DNA of 64,000 nucleotides from Rhodothalassium salexigens DSM 2132 (lineage in GTDB: Bacteria; Pseudomonadota; Alphaproteobacteria; Sphingomonadales; Rhodothalassiaceae), in the NCBI RefSeq assembly GCF_004341375.1, contig NZ_SLXO01000008.1, forward strand, positions 1 to 64,000, read 5' to 3'. Below are positions 1 through 9,345 of the stretch, one piece after another. The notes beneath the pieces were generated by a model, which worked only from the letters and a program-made list of their open reading frames with translations, was not told where the DNA came from and searched no databases. The translations under genes and the position numbers were made by a program. Numbering within the stretch: the first letter of the stretch is position 1; each line of letters begins with the position of its first letter.

Positions 1-45
1 CCCTCCATCCAGCAGACCGTCGCCAGTGGCGGCCGGAGCATGTTA

Positions 46-132
46 TCAACCGAAATACTCACCCTCTGAACGGATCGGCTTCAGGGGGAAGGTCACTTCG
101 GCGCGGAATTCCTCGGTCGGTCGTGATGCCAT
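46..132 (-). CDS. possible 28-residue small protein, unrecognised
   Basis: A short frame opens with ATG at 132, seven bases after a clear AAAGGAG ribosome-binding sequence, and stops at 46-48. It encodes a hydrophilic peptide beginning MASRPTEEF and ending SEGEYFG. It lies downstream of the O-antigen-ligase-like gene on the same strand, at the left edge of the window. It could be a real small protein or the N-terminal stub of a broken gene. No family is recognised. The only support is the strong ribosome-binding site and a plausible composition. Confidence 0.35.
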   Translation of the reverse strand: MASRPTEEFRAEVTFPLKPIRSEGEYFG

Positions 133-214
133 CTGTGCTCTCCTTTGCGACACGATGCGTGGTCAAAGGAGCGGCACAAATCCGTGACAGGTCCACGATC
201 CACGAAGGATCAAA

Positions 215-1516
215 TTACCCCCGGACTCTCGCTTCGACTGGATGAAAGATGAGGGGCACGTCAGTCCGAGCGAGGGTCTGTTTGGGGGCAATGATTTCAA
301 ACAGCACCACCGCAACGCTCAGAAGCGTATAATAGTAATCGAAGAAAGCCAAATTGAGGAACGCGCCGGCAGAAAAATAGCCTATTAGGCTTACCTGTAC
401 CATAGATGCCAGGTCGTAGGCCCAGCGAAGGTTGGCATCATCTCTCGTGATTTTGCGAATTCGGTTCAAGTGTTTCCAGCAGGCTATGCCCAGTGACAAA
501 AACAGAGCCAAGCCGATGAAACTGTGTTCGCCAAGAACTTCGAAATAGATGCTGTGGGCGTTGGCGTTACGCGGCGCCTCCGGCACCAAACGGAGGAACA
601 GGTCTCGGTCCTGATAGGCGTTGAAGCCACCGCCGAAAACCGGGTTTTCCACCGCCAGGCGGAAGTTGAAGGTCCAGGCCCGGATGCGTCCCATGGCGGA
701 TTTGTCTTCTTCTACATTCTCGAGCGTTTCCATGCGATTGACCCAATGATCGGGTACGAAAGCCGCGGCGACCCCGAGCAGGCAAATCGTCAACAGCGCC
801 AAGCGCCCGCGGTTTCGGGATTTCAGGATCAGCATGGCGGTCACGGCGATCAGACCGAGAAAGGCGCCGCGGGACTGGCTGCCGAGAATTGAAAACACGG
901 TCAGGATCATCAAACCCGTCATGGACAGTTTGATCAGGCGAACATCCGAACTGAGTTGTAGATAGCGGATCAGCGGCAAGGTCATGATCATCGCCATGGC
1001 GAGTTGGTTATTGTCCGCGATGAACGTGCCGGGTGGTCCCCATACGATGTATTTGCCGCCGGTGAGAATCGTTTCCAGGCCGTTGGTGGCACCAAAATAG
1101 CCCATAGAAATCACGACAACCCAAACGAGCGCATGGAGGCGTTCGCGTTTCTGCATGAGAACAATGGTCAGGAATGTAACAAAGAATATTTTCATGGTCC
1201 GCTCCCAATCCTGCCAAGCGGCAGCCGGGTTATGGGCCATGAGCGTTGTAATCGTGATCCATATGGAGAAAGCAATAAATAAAACTGTTACTGATTTTAT
1301 TGGAAACCTCTTTTTTTCAGAAGAAAACAATGTGGCAATTGATGTGAGGAGAGCGATCTGAAGCGAAAACTGCGTGCCCGATGAAAAGAGCCCCCACGTC
1401 ATTTTGTGCGGGTTCATCAAGCCAACCCAATTCCATGTCAAAATCCCGACATGGGGTCTCAAGAGGATGATTGGTAGCACTGCCAGAATCAGAAGACCGA
1501 CGGTCAACCCAAGCAC
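215..1516 (-). CDS. putative O-glycosylation ligase, exosortase A system-associated (O-antigen ligase/Wzy-like)
   Basis: This is a 433-residue polytopic inner-membrane protein with about ten hydrophobic segments. It resembles the exosortase-A-associated putative O-glycosylation ligases of the WaaL/Wzy superfamily. The N-terminal region has the LMNPHKMTWG stretch and the middle has GPPGTFIADNNQLAM, both recalled as typical of that subfamily. An SRGAF motif near residue 215 precedes a large loop. The proposed role is transfer of a polymerised, lipid-linked glycan to an acceptor, possibly sorted PEP-CTERM proteins; this role is an inference of the family and not demonstrated here. Translation starts at GTG (1516) with AAAGGAG about nine bases upstream. 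It is the last clear gene of the leftward XrtA operon and has lower GC than its neighbours. Confidence 0.85.
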   Translation of the reverse strand: MLGLTVGLLILAVLPIILLRPHVGILTWNWVGLMNPHKMTWGLFSSGTQFSLQIALLTSIATLFSSEKKRFPIKSVTVLFIAFSIWITITTLMAHNPAAAWQDWERTMKIFFVTFLTIVLMQKRERLHALVWVVVISMGYFGATNGLETILTGGKYIVWGPPGTFIADNNQLAMAMIMTLPLIRYLQLSSDVRLIKLSMTGLMILTVFSILGSQSRGAFLGLIAVTAMLILKSRNRGRLALLTICLLGVAAAFVPDHWVNRMETLENVEEDKSAMGRIRAWTFNFRLAVENPVFGGGFNAYQDRDLFLRLVPEAPRNANAHSIYFEVLGEHSFIGLALFLSLGIACWKHLNRIRKITRDDANLRWAYDLASMVQVSLIGYFSAGAFLNLAFFDYYYTLLSVAVVLFEIIAPKQTLARTDVPLIFHPVEARVRG

Positions 1517-1736
1517 GTCTCTCGACTCCTTTGCGGCGGTGGGATAAAGGGCGATTGTTGCGGCTGGCGAGACGCGACGTCCATATCGGCCGCCGGCAGG
1601 CTCGTTCGGCGAAGCCTACACGCCAATCGCTTGATCGACCCGAAACGATATCGCACGTACCCTCTCTCCCTGGGCGGTGGTCCTGGCGACGCCATCCCGG
1701 AAACGACTTTCGACAGTTTCGATGCGCGTTTCTCTC

Positions 1737-2408
1737 TCAAGCCCTGGGGGCGCCGGGGTGTTCATCCGCTCGTGGTCGTTGGCTGTCGGCCGGCGCTGGA
1801 TACTCGACGATATAGTGGCGAAATCGTTTGCGATAGCCGGTTGCCCGCCAGAGTTGGCTTTTCGGGTCGATGAATACCCCCATATACGGCAGCTCGCGGG
1901 TCAGGCCGCAACGGATACCGTCTTCGCGGTGCCAGGGGGTGTCCCAGGCGCCGAAGCCGGTCTGCTCGAAGCCGATGCCCTGGCCCCAGGATAACCGGCG
2001 GTTGGCGCACCAGTAGCGCAGACCGAGCCAGATCTTGCTGCTTTCGTTGGGGGGGAACGCGGTCAATAGCCACTGATACTGGGCCGCGGAAACGATGACG
2101 GCCAGTCGCCCCGGTCGCCCCTGGAAGCGTTCGGCGCGCGCTGCTTGGTCCGCTTCCGCCCAGGTGACCCCGGGGCTGCCCGGGCGCAGGTCGCGGACAA
2201 ATTGGAAATAGCTGCCGCTTTCGGGGTGCAGCGCCGGCTTGGAGCGCCACACGTCGCCGGCTTGCCGGGCCTCTCGGGCGGCCAGGTCGGCGATGCCGGG
2301 CTGGTAGATCTCGGGCGTCTCTCCATCGGGCGTCTCTCCCTCGGGCGGCGCCTTTTGGGCGAGGGCAAAAGCGGCCATAAAGGCGACGATGACGGGCCAG
2401 GCGGTCAT
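1737..2408 (-). CDS. secreted C-type-lectin-like domain protein
   Basis: This 223-residue protein has an N-terminal hydrophobic segment (about residues 1-17, ending ALAQ) that looks like a signal peptide. A Pro/Glu-rich linker follows. Residues ~65-205 then read like a C-type-lectin-like fold: TWAEADQAA, a GRLAVIVSAAQYQWL helix region, the hallmark WLGL strand, a W-rich middle, and a final HYIVEY strand. The usual disulfide cysteines are not all in place; only two cysteines are evident in the domain. The start codon ATG overlaps the stop of the sulfotransferase by four bases (ATGA), so the two are translationally coupled. A role in binding the exopolysaccharide made by this locus is a guess from position. 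Confidence 0.6.
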   Translation of the reverse strand: MTAWPVIVAFMAAFALAQKAPPEGETPDGETPEIYQPGIADLAAREARQAGDVWRSKPALHPESGSYFQFVRDLRPGSPGVTWAEADQAARAERFQGRPGRLAVIVSAAQYQWLLTAFPPNESSKIWLGLRYWCANRRLSWGQGIGFEQTGFGAWDTPWHREDGIRCGLTRELPYMGVFIDPKSQLWRATGYRKRFRHYIVEYPAPADSQRPRADEHPGAPRA

Positions 2409-3505
2409 GGCAGCAGGTCCTTGCCGTCAAGCGCGGACACGTCTTGTCCAGGCGAACGAGGCCGGTCGCCGGGCAGGGCGGGCAAGGGGTCTGGGATCGG
2501 CACCGTTCTGGCGGTATCCGGCAAGGCGTCGAAAAACCAGCGTCCTGCTGCGGTCTTGCAACAAATGTTGGCGATGGTGCGGACCTGATCGTCGGAGAGT
2601 TCGTCGCGCCAGCGGTTGGTCGCGGTTTCGGGGGCGCGTTTGAGGCTGTAATGGCTCGGTTGGGCGGGTGAGCTCGGGGCGCCGTCGCTGCGCGATTGCG
2701 CGATGAAGCGGTCGATTTCGGCTGTCCAGTCTAGTCCGAGCTGCGCGCAAATCGCCCGCGCGGCGCTCGGCGGGTCGGCGACCACCTGCTCGTAGCGCAG
2801 CCGAAGGTGCCCCTCGTCGGGCGGCAGCGCGTCCCAGGCCACCTCGTTGAAGGCGGCCCATTTCCAGGCCAGGCTCTCTTCGGCGGAAAAGTCCTTCAGA
2901 TCGACCGGGGTCAGCCCCATGCGGCGGCCGAGCGGCGAATTGACCAGCGCACTGTTGGCCAACGCGTCGCGTTCGCCATACCGGGCCATGCCGCGCAGCA
3001 CCGAGGCGATGTGGCCGCACGGATGGCGCAGCAGGTGAATGCCGCGCAAGCTTGGCGCCACGGCGGCGAGCGTCGGCGCCCGGCCGAGCATATTGACCGT
3101 CTTGATCACGCGCACGCGCGGATGGCGGGCGGTGCCGCGCAGGATCGGCAGCCGTTGCGACGCCGGGTAGCTGAGCCGTTCGAGTGCCTTGCCGGCATAT
3201 ATCTCGGCCACCCGCAGGCCGAAAGCGACGGCGTTTTCCCCGCGCTTGCGCATCACCGGTCGGGTGCCGAGCGAGCGCAGGTCGCGCGTGGCCGTCCACA
3301 GCGCCAGGTCGCGTTCGGCGATCCGGCGGTGGTCGGCATCGTCGGCGGCGGGGAATTGCGGCAACCCGCAGCCCCGACCGATTTCGGGCTCGTGCACATA
3401 GTGCACGTCGGGGTGGGCGTCGAGGATCTTGCCGAGCCAGGTGGTGCCCGAGCGCGGCGAGCCGAAGATCATCGCCAGCACCGGCGTTTGCCCGGGCCGG
3501 CTCAC
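2405..3505 (-). CDS. sulfotransferase family protein
   Basis: This 366-residue cytosolic enzyme has the P-loop-like 5'-phosphosulfate-binding motif GSPRSGTTWLGK at residues 15-26. A later LLRHPCGHIASVL stretch matches the 3'-phosphate-binding region of PAPS-dependent sulfotransferases. It should transfer sulfate from PAPS, most likely to a sugar or lipid intermediate of the exopolysaccharide; the acceptor is unknown. The frame stays open further upstream, but the GTG at 3505 is preferred because it overlaps the decarboxylase stop by four bases (GTGA) and places the P-loop near the N-terminus, as is usual. It sits inside the leftward XrtA operon between the decarboxylase and the lectin-like protein. 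Confidence 0.82.
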   Translation of the reverse strand: MSRPGQTPVLAMIFGSPRSGTTWLGKILDAHPDVHYVHEPEIGRGCGLPQFPAADDADHRRIAERDLALWTATRDLRSLGTRPVMRKRGENAVAFGLRVAEIYAGKALERLSYPASQRLPILRGTARHPRVRVIKTVNMLGRAPTLAAVAPSLRGIHLLRHPCGHIASVLRGMARYGERDALANSALVNSPLGRRMGLTPVDLKDFSAEESLAWKWAAFNEVAWDALPPDEGHLRLRYEQVVADPPSAARAICAQLGLDWTAEIDRFIAQSRSDGAPSSPAQPSHYSLKRAPETATNRWRDELSDDQVRTIANICCKTAAGRWFFDALPDTARTVPIPDPLPALPGDRPRSPGQDVSALDGKDLLP

Positions 3506-4745
3506 ACCAGCACCTCGCGCGGATGGGGGTGGCTGAGGAAATCCTTGGGGCTCGCCGAGGGGCCGTAGGCGCCCGATTGGAAGATCGCCACCAGGTCGCC
3601 CACCTGCGCCTCGGGCAGCGCCACCTTGTCGCCCAACAGGTCGATGGGCGTGCACAGGCAGCCGACTACCTGCGCCGGCGCGTCGGCCGGGGCGTCGAAG
3701 CGGTTGGCGATGGCGAGGGGATAATTGCGCCGGATGCCCTGACCGAAATTACCGGTCGCCGCCAATTGGTGGTGCAGGCCGCCGTCGGTGACCAGATAGG
3801 TCTGGCCGCGCGACGCCTTCTTGTCGATCACCCGGGCGATATAGACCCCGGCCTCGCCGACCAGATAGCGGCCCAGTTCGACGATCACATGGGCCTCGGG
3901 CAGGCGCGCGGTCAGGTCGCCCACGATGTCGGCCAGGGCCGCCTTGAGCGGTCCGGTATCGAGCGGCCGGTCCTTGGGGAAATAGGGGATGCCGAAGCCG
4001 CCGCCGATATTGAGGTGGCGCACCGGCGCCGGCGCGTGTTCGGCGAGCATAAGGGCGGTATCGGCGACCGCGCGCTCGGCCTGGATCAAGGCGTCCACCG
4101 ACAGGTTCTGGCTGCCGGCGAAGATGTGGAACCCGCGAAAGTCGAGCGGCAGGTCGGCCATGGCCTCGAACAGCGCCGGCACCGCCTCGGCGTCGACGCC
4201 GAACTGGCTCGCCCCGCCGCCCATGTGCATGCCCGAGCCGCGCACCTTGAAGTCGGGGTTGACCCGCACCGCCACCGGCGCGCGGCAGCCGAGCGTCTGG
4301 GCCGCGCGCGCCAGGCGCTGCATCTCGCCCACCGATTCGAGTTCGACGACAATGCCGGCGGCGGCCGCCTGGGCCAGCTCCGCGTCGGTCTTGCCGGGCC
4401 CCGCGAAGCCGACGCTCAGCGGCTCGAAGCCGGTGTCGAGGGCGGTCTGCATCTCGTCGGCCGAGGCCACGTCGAAGCCGTCGACCAACCCGGCCAGGTG
4501 GTGCACCACGGCGGGCATGGGGTTGGCCTTGACCGCATAGTGCAGCCGGACCGCATCGGGCAGCAGATCGCGCAGATGGTCGACCCGTGCGCTGATCTTG
4601 GCGCGGTCATAGGCGTAGAAGGGCGTAGCGCCCACGCGCGCGGCCAGCCGCTCCACGTCCCAACCGTTGATCACCAGCCGCCCGTCGGCGCTCTGCCAGC
4701 GGTCGAACGCCGGGTGCGGCCGGGCGCCGTCGGCCAGCGGCTCCG

Positions 4746-4749
<4 letters not shown>
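3502..4749 (-). CDS. PLP-dependent decarboxylase, exosortase A system-associated
   Basis: This 415-residue protein is a fold-III PLP enzyme of the ornithine/diaminopimelate decarboxylase class. The HYAVKANP motif gives the PLP lysine at K74. A later GGGFGIPYF glycine loop and a VGCLCTPIDLLGD segment supply the phosphate-binding and active-site cysteine regions. It matches the XrtA-associated decarboxylase subfamily, which always travels with the neighbouring acyl-CoA ligase and ACP. The substrate is unknown; an amino acid loaded on the carrier protein is a reasonable inference. The ATG at 4749 overlaps the ligase stop by four bases, and the stop overlaps the sulfotransferase start. Confidence 0.9.
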
Positions 4750-6383
<1,634 letters not shown>

Positions 6384-6410
6384 GCGCGCGCCCCCTCATA
6401 TCATTGTTCG

Positions 6411-7148
6411 TTACTTATCGGTTTGCGGGTGCTTTTGGCAACCGAGCGCGTCGCGCCACACGGATGCCTCCAGGGTGACAGTCGGGCGTCGGCGGATGGT
6501 CAGGGCCAAGCTGCTGCGTTCGCCGACCGTCGCCAACATCAGTTGAAGCGTGCCGAGGACGCAAAAGTCGGCGCGACCTACCGGCGTGGCGCCGAGGCTG
6601 GCGTGGCTCGCCGTGCTGGCGGCGTTGACGACGGAGATGCGGCTCATGCTGACCATCCGGCCGTGGCGGCGCAGGAACGCATCGGCGGCGTCCCACAGGG
6701 CGAGGAAGGCGAAACTGCCGCGATGGTCGGGCATCACATAGACGTCGAAGTCCCAGGCGGTATGGTCGGCGGGTGCGGGTTCGAACCGGCACCGCACCTC
6801 GTCCTCGTCATAGCCGTCGAGGCAGAACCAGGCATAGGCGGCCAGCGCGTCGCCCTTGAACAGGCCCAGACAGGTGGCGCCTTGGGCGAAGCGGAAGCGC
6901 AGTGCCGCGTCGTCGAGCGGCATGGCGGCCAGGGCCGGATCGCCCGGCGCCACCGGGCGGCTGGTGAAGGCCGCCGCCCGGCGCGCCGGCAGGCGCGGGC
7001 GCGCGGCCACCGGCTGGGCGACCAGTCGATAGGACTGCGCGCGCAAGGGCAGGGGCAGCCGGGCGCCCAAGCGCGCGATTATATATAACAGTGCCGAGCG
7101 GGGCCCCAGTTCAGTCCACAGCGACTTGATTCGGACGACGCCTCTCAT
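6411..7148 (-). CDS. GNAT-like acyltransferase, putative
   Basis: This 245-residue protein is the first gene of the leftward XrtA operon. The middle (residues ~75-190) has the layout of a GNAT fold: a strand ending CLGLFKGDALAAYAW, then WDFDVYVMPDHRGSFAFLALW resembling the V-x-P-x-x-R-G acetyl-CoA loop, then SMSRISVVNAASTASHASLG, like the terminal motif where an Asn and a small-residue helix close the fold. Proteins of this kind occur in XrtA loci beside the ligase and decarboxylase. Acylation of a sugar or amino group on the glycan precursor would fit, but the substrate is unknown. The N-terminal 70 residues are basic and not assignable. Confidence 0.6.
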   Translation of the reverse strand: MRGVVRIKSLWTELGPRSALLYIIARLGARLPLPLRAQSYRLVAQPVAARPRLPARRAAAFTSRPVAPGDPALAAMPLDDAALRFRFAQGATCLGLFKGDALAAYAWFCLDGYDEDEVRCRFEPAPADHTAWDFDVYVMPDHRGSFAFLALWDAADAFLRRHGRMVSMSRISVVNAASTASHASLGATPVGRADFCVLGTLQLMLATVGERSSLALTIRRRPTVTLEASVWRDALGCQKHPQTDK

Positions 7149-7243
7149 CTAAAGTCGCACGTCCGCAGGTTTGTCGCAGTGGGGGGCATGAGGCCGCTCC
7201 GCGCCGGGCGGTGTCCTCTCGTAGCAGTCATGAGAAGAGCGCG
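7149..7243. promoter_or_regulatory. divergent control region between the two XrtA operons
   Basis: This 95-base gap separates the leftward GNAT-like/ligase operon from the rightward ACP operon, so promoters for both should lie here. No convincing -35/-10 pair or sigma-54 site could be picked out by eye. An AGAAGAG ribosome-binding sequence precedes the ACP start. Confidence 0.4.
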
Positions 7244-7498
7244 ATGTCCACGTTTGAGCAGGTGCAAAAGATCATTGGGGAATCACTGGCATTGGGAGAT
7301 CGGGCCGAGCGCCTGACACCTGAGTCGCGCCTGTTCGGCGATATTCCTGAATTCGACTCCATGGCGGTTCTGACCGTGGTCACCTCTTTGGAAGATCATT
7401 TCGACATCGTATTCGACGACGAAGACATCAGCGAGGAGAATTTCGCTGATGTGGCCTGTCTCGTGGCGCTAGTAGAGAGCAAGCGCCAGGCCGCGTGA
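7244..7498 (+). CDS. acyl carrier protein, exosortase A system-associated
   Basis: This 84-residue acidic protein contains the phosphopantetheine attachment motif FDSMAVL, with the modified serine at S39, as in the ACP/PCP family. The ATG at 7244 is chosen over an in-frame GTG at 7211 because AGAAGAG lies just upstream and because the resulting length is typical. It begins the rightward operon and presumably receives the acyl or aminoacyl group activated by the ligase at 4746-6383. The two alpha/beta hydrolases that follow are its constant companions in XrtA loci. Confidence 0.9.
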   Translation: MSTFEQVQKIIGESLALGDRAERLTPESRLFGDIPEFDSMAVLTVVTSLEDHFDIVFDDEDISEENFADVACLVALVESKRQAA

Positions 7499-7528
7499 CT
7501 GCGGTGCTGGCGGCTTTGTAACCTGCAC

Positions 7529-8371
7529 ATGGTCCCGGACGCGGAAGTCGACTTCGCTGCCGGCTACATTGGTGGCGCGAACGGTCCGCTGTTCGTGGTT
7601 CAGGTCGGGAGGGCCGATCCCGGGCGGCTGTCGGTTCTTCTGCTGCCTCCCTTCGCCGAGGAGATGAACTGCTCCCGGCGGTTTCTGGTGGGGCTCGCCC
7701 GGCGACTGTCGGCTGTGGGTTGTTGTGTTTTCCTGCTTGATTACTACGGCACCGGCGACAGTGGCGGGCGCTTCGCCGACGCCACGCCGGATCGGTGGCG
7801 CGGCGATGTCGCCGCCGTCCACGACCGGTTGACGGCCCATTTCGATCGCCCGCCGGCTTGGGTTGGCGTGCGTTTGGGCGCCAGTTTGGGGGCGCTGTCT
7901 GCCAGCACGGTGGCCCGGCCGCCATCCGCTCTTGTCTTGATCCAACCGGTGACGTCGGGGCGGTCGTTCCTGACTCAGTTCCTACGCCTCGGGCTTGTTT
8001 CGGCCTTGGCTGGCGGTCGGCGCGAAGGGCCTAAGGATCTGTTGGCTCGTAGTGTCGCCGGCGAGACCGTACGGGTGGCCGGTTATGACCTGGCGCCGGC
8101 AATGGTGTCCGCGCTCCAGGCCTTGGATCTGGCGACCGCGATGCCGCCACCGGCCACGCGCTTGGTTTGGTACGAATTGGTGCGGGACATCGCCGCCGAT
8201 CCGCCGCGTCGCTTGCGTCCGCCTAGCGCCTGGGGGGCGGCCGCCCCGATTGAGCGGTTGTTGGAGAGCGAACCGTTTTGGTCTATCCAAGAGCCCCAAG
8301 TTCCTGCAACCGTGCTGGACGCGGTCTGCGAGGATCTGGCGGCGCTGGACCGGTCGTGGGTCGGCCGGTGA
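7529..8371 (+). CDS. alpha/beta hydrolase, exosortase A system-associated type 2
   Basis: This 280-residue protein has an alpha/beta-hydrolase pattern: the LLPPFAEEMNCSRR oxyanion-side motif at about residue 38, a FLLDYYGTGDSGG strand-loop, and a nucleophile-elbow position reading GVRLGASLG. That last motif has Arg where a classical hydrolase has Ser. It is recalled as the XrtA hydrolase-2 subfamily, whose reaction is unknown. It starts 30 bases after the ACP gene and is followed 40 bases later by its partner hydrolase, so the three are probably one transcription unit. Confidence 0.85.
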   Translation: MVPDAEVDFAAGYIGGANGPLFVVQVGRADPGRLSVLLLPPFAEEMNCSRRFLVGLARRLSAVGCCVFLLDYYGTGDSGGRFADATPDRWRGDVAAVHDRLTAHFDRPPAWVGVRLGASLGALSASTVARPPSALVLIQPVTSGRSFLTQFLRLGLVSALAGGRREGPKDLLARSVAGETVRVAGYDLAPAMVSALQALDLATAMPPPATRLVWYELVRDIAADPPRRLRPPSAWGAAAPIERLLESEPFWSIQEPQVPATVLDAVCEDLAALDRSWVGR

Positions 8372-8411
8372 CGCATCGGACAGCGAATGCCGGGACAGGG
8401 AGGCAAGAGGC

Positions 8412-9341
8412 GTGAGCGAACGGGCGATCATCCTGGCGTGCGCCGGCGCGCGCATGGTCGGCGTGATCACGGATCCCGATCGCGAGCCGGCTGACGCTTT
8501 CGATAGAGCGAGAGAGCCGGATTTGGGTGTTTTGTTCGTGGTCGGCGGGCCGCAGTACCGCGTTGGCAGCCATCGCCTGCATGTGGATCTGGCTCGGCGC
8601 TTGGCCGCCGAGGCGGGCGTGGCGTCACTGCGTTTCGACCATCGTGGCCTGGGAGACAGCGAGGGCGAGCACCCGGGCCTTGAGCGCATCGGCCCCGACA
8701 TCGGCGCCGCCCTCGATGGCTTTCAGGCAGCTTGTCCAGGGCTGCGCCGCGTGGTGTTGTTCGGCCTTTGCGGCGCCGTGCCGCCGATCTGTGCGTTGGC
8801 CGCCGCCGACCGGCGGGTCGCCGGCGTGGTGATCTTGAACCCCTGGGTGCGGGTCGAGGATAGCCATGACCGGGTCATGCTCCGCCGCTACTATCTGGCG
8901 CGCCTGGGGCAGCGCGACTTCTGGGCAAACCTGCTGCGCGGGCGGGCGCAGATCGGCGATTTCGCCCGGCTGATCGGGCGCCGCCTGCGCGCATTCGGCG
9001 GCCGGCCCGGCGCTGTCGGCCCGGCGCTGTCGCCCAACCCGCTGCTCGATACCATTCTCAAGGGGCTTCGTGCCTTCGACGGCCGGGTGCTGTTGGTGAT
9101 CAGCGGGCGCGACTTGACCGCCGATGAGTTTCGGCAGGAGGCCGAGGCAACCGACGCCTGGGGCGATCTGAGCCGCCGGTCGCGGGTCGAGTGCCTGGAG
9201 TTGCCCGCGGCCGACCATACCTTTTCAACCGGCGGGGCGACCGATGCTCTGGCCGCGCGCCTGATCGCCTGGGTCGACGCGCTGACCGGCGACCGGGCCG
9301 TGCGTCCTCGGCCCATGCCGGCCCAGGCGGATCGGGGGTGA
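8412..9341 (+). CDS. alpha/beta hydrolase, exosortase A system-associated type 1
   Basis: This 309-residue protein matches XrtA-associated hydrolase 1. It opens with a strand, then FVVGGPQYRVGSHRLHVDLAR, a SLRFDHRGLGDSEG loop typical of alpha/beta hydrolases, and the elbow FGLCGA. The elbow places Cys120 where the nucleophile would be. A late DHTFS motif supplies a candidate catalytic histidine. The GTG at 8412 is chosen because AAGAGG lies just upstream and the protein then begins SERAIIL, as in relatives; the frame is open further upstream inside the preceding gene. The substrate may be the ACP-bound intermediate; that is inference. Confidence 0.87.
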   Translation: MSERAIILACAGARMVGVITDPDREPADAFDRAREPDLGVLFVVGGPQYRVGSHRLHVDLARRLAAEAGVASLRFDHRGLGDSEGEHPGLERIGPDIGAALDGFQAACPGLRRVVLFGLCGAVPPICALAAADRRVAGVVILNPWVRVEDSHDRVMLRRYYLARLGQRDFWANLLRGRAQIGDFARLIGRRLRAFGGRPGAVGPALSPNPLLDTILKGLRAFDGRVLLVISGRDLTADEFRQEAEATDAWGDLSRRSRVECLELPAADHTFSTGGATDALAARLIAWVDALTGDRAVRPRPMPAQADRG

Positions 9342-9345
9342 TCGC

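Noticed and set aside
1086-1102. TGGCACCAAAATAGCC, a sigma-54-like sequence with GG-N10-GC spacing
   Set aside because: It lies inside the O-ligase coding sequence on the non-coding strand, with no gene starting downstream.
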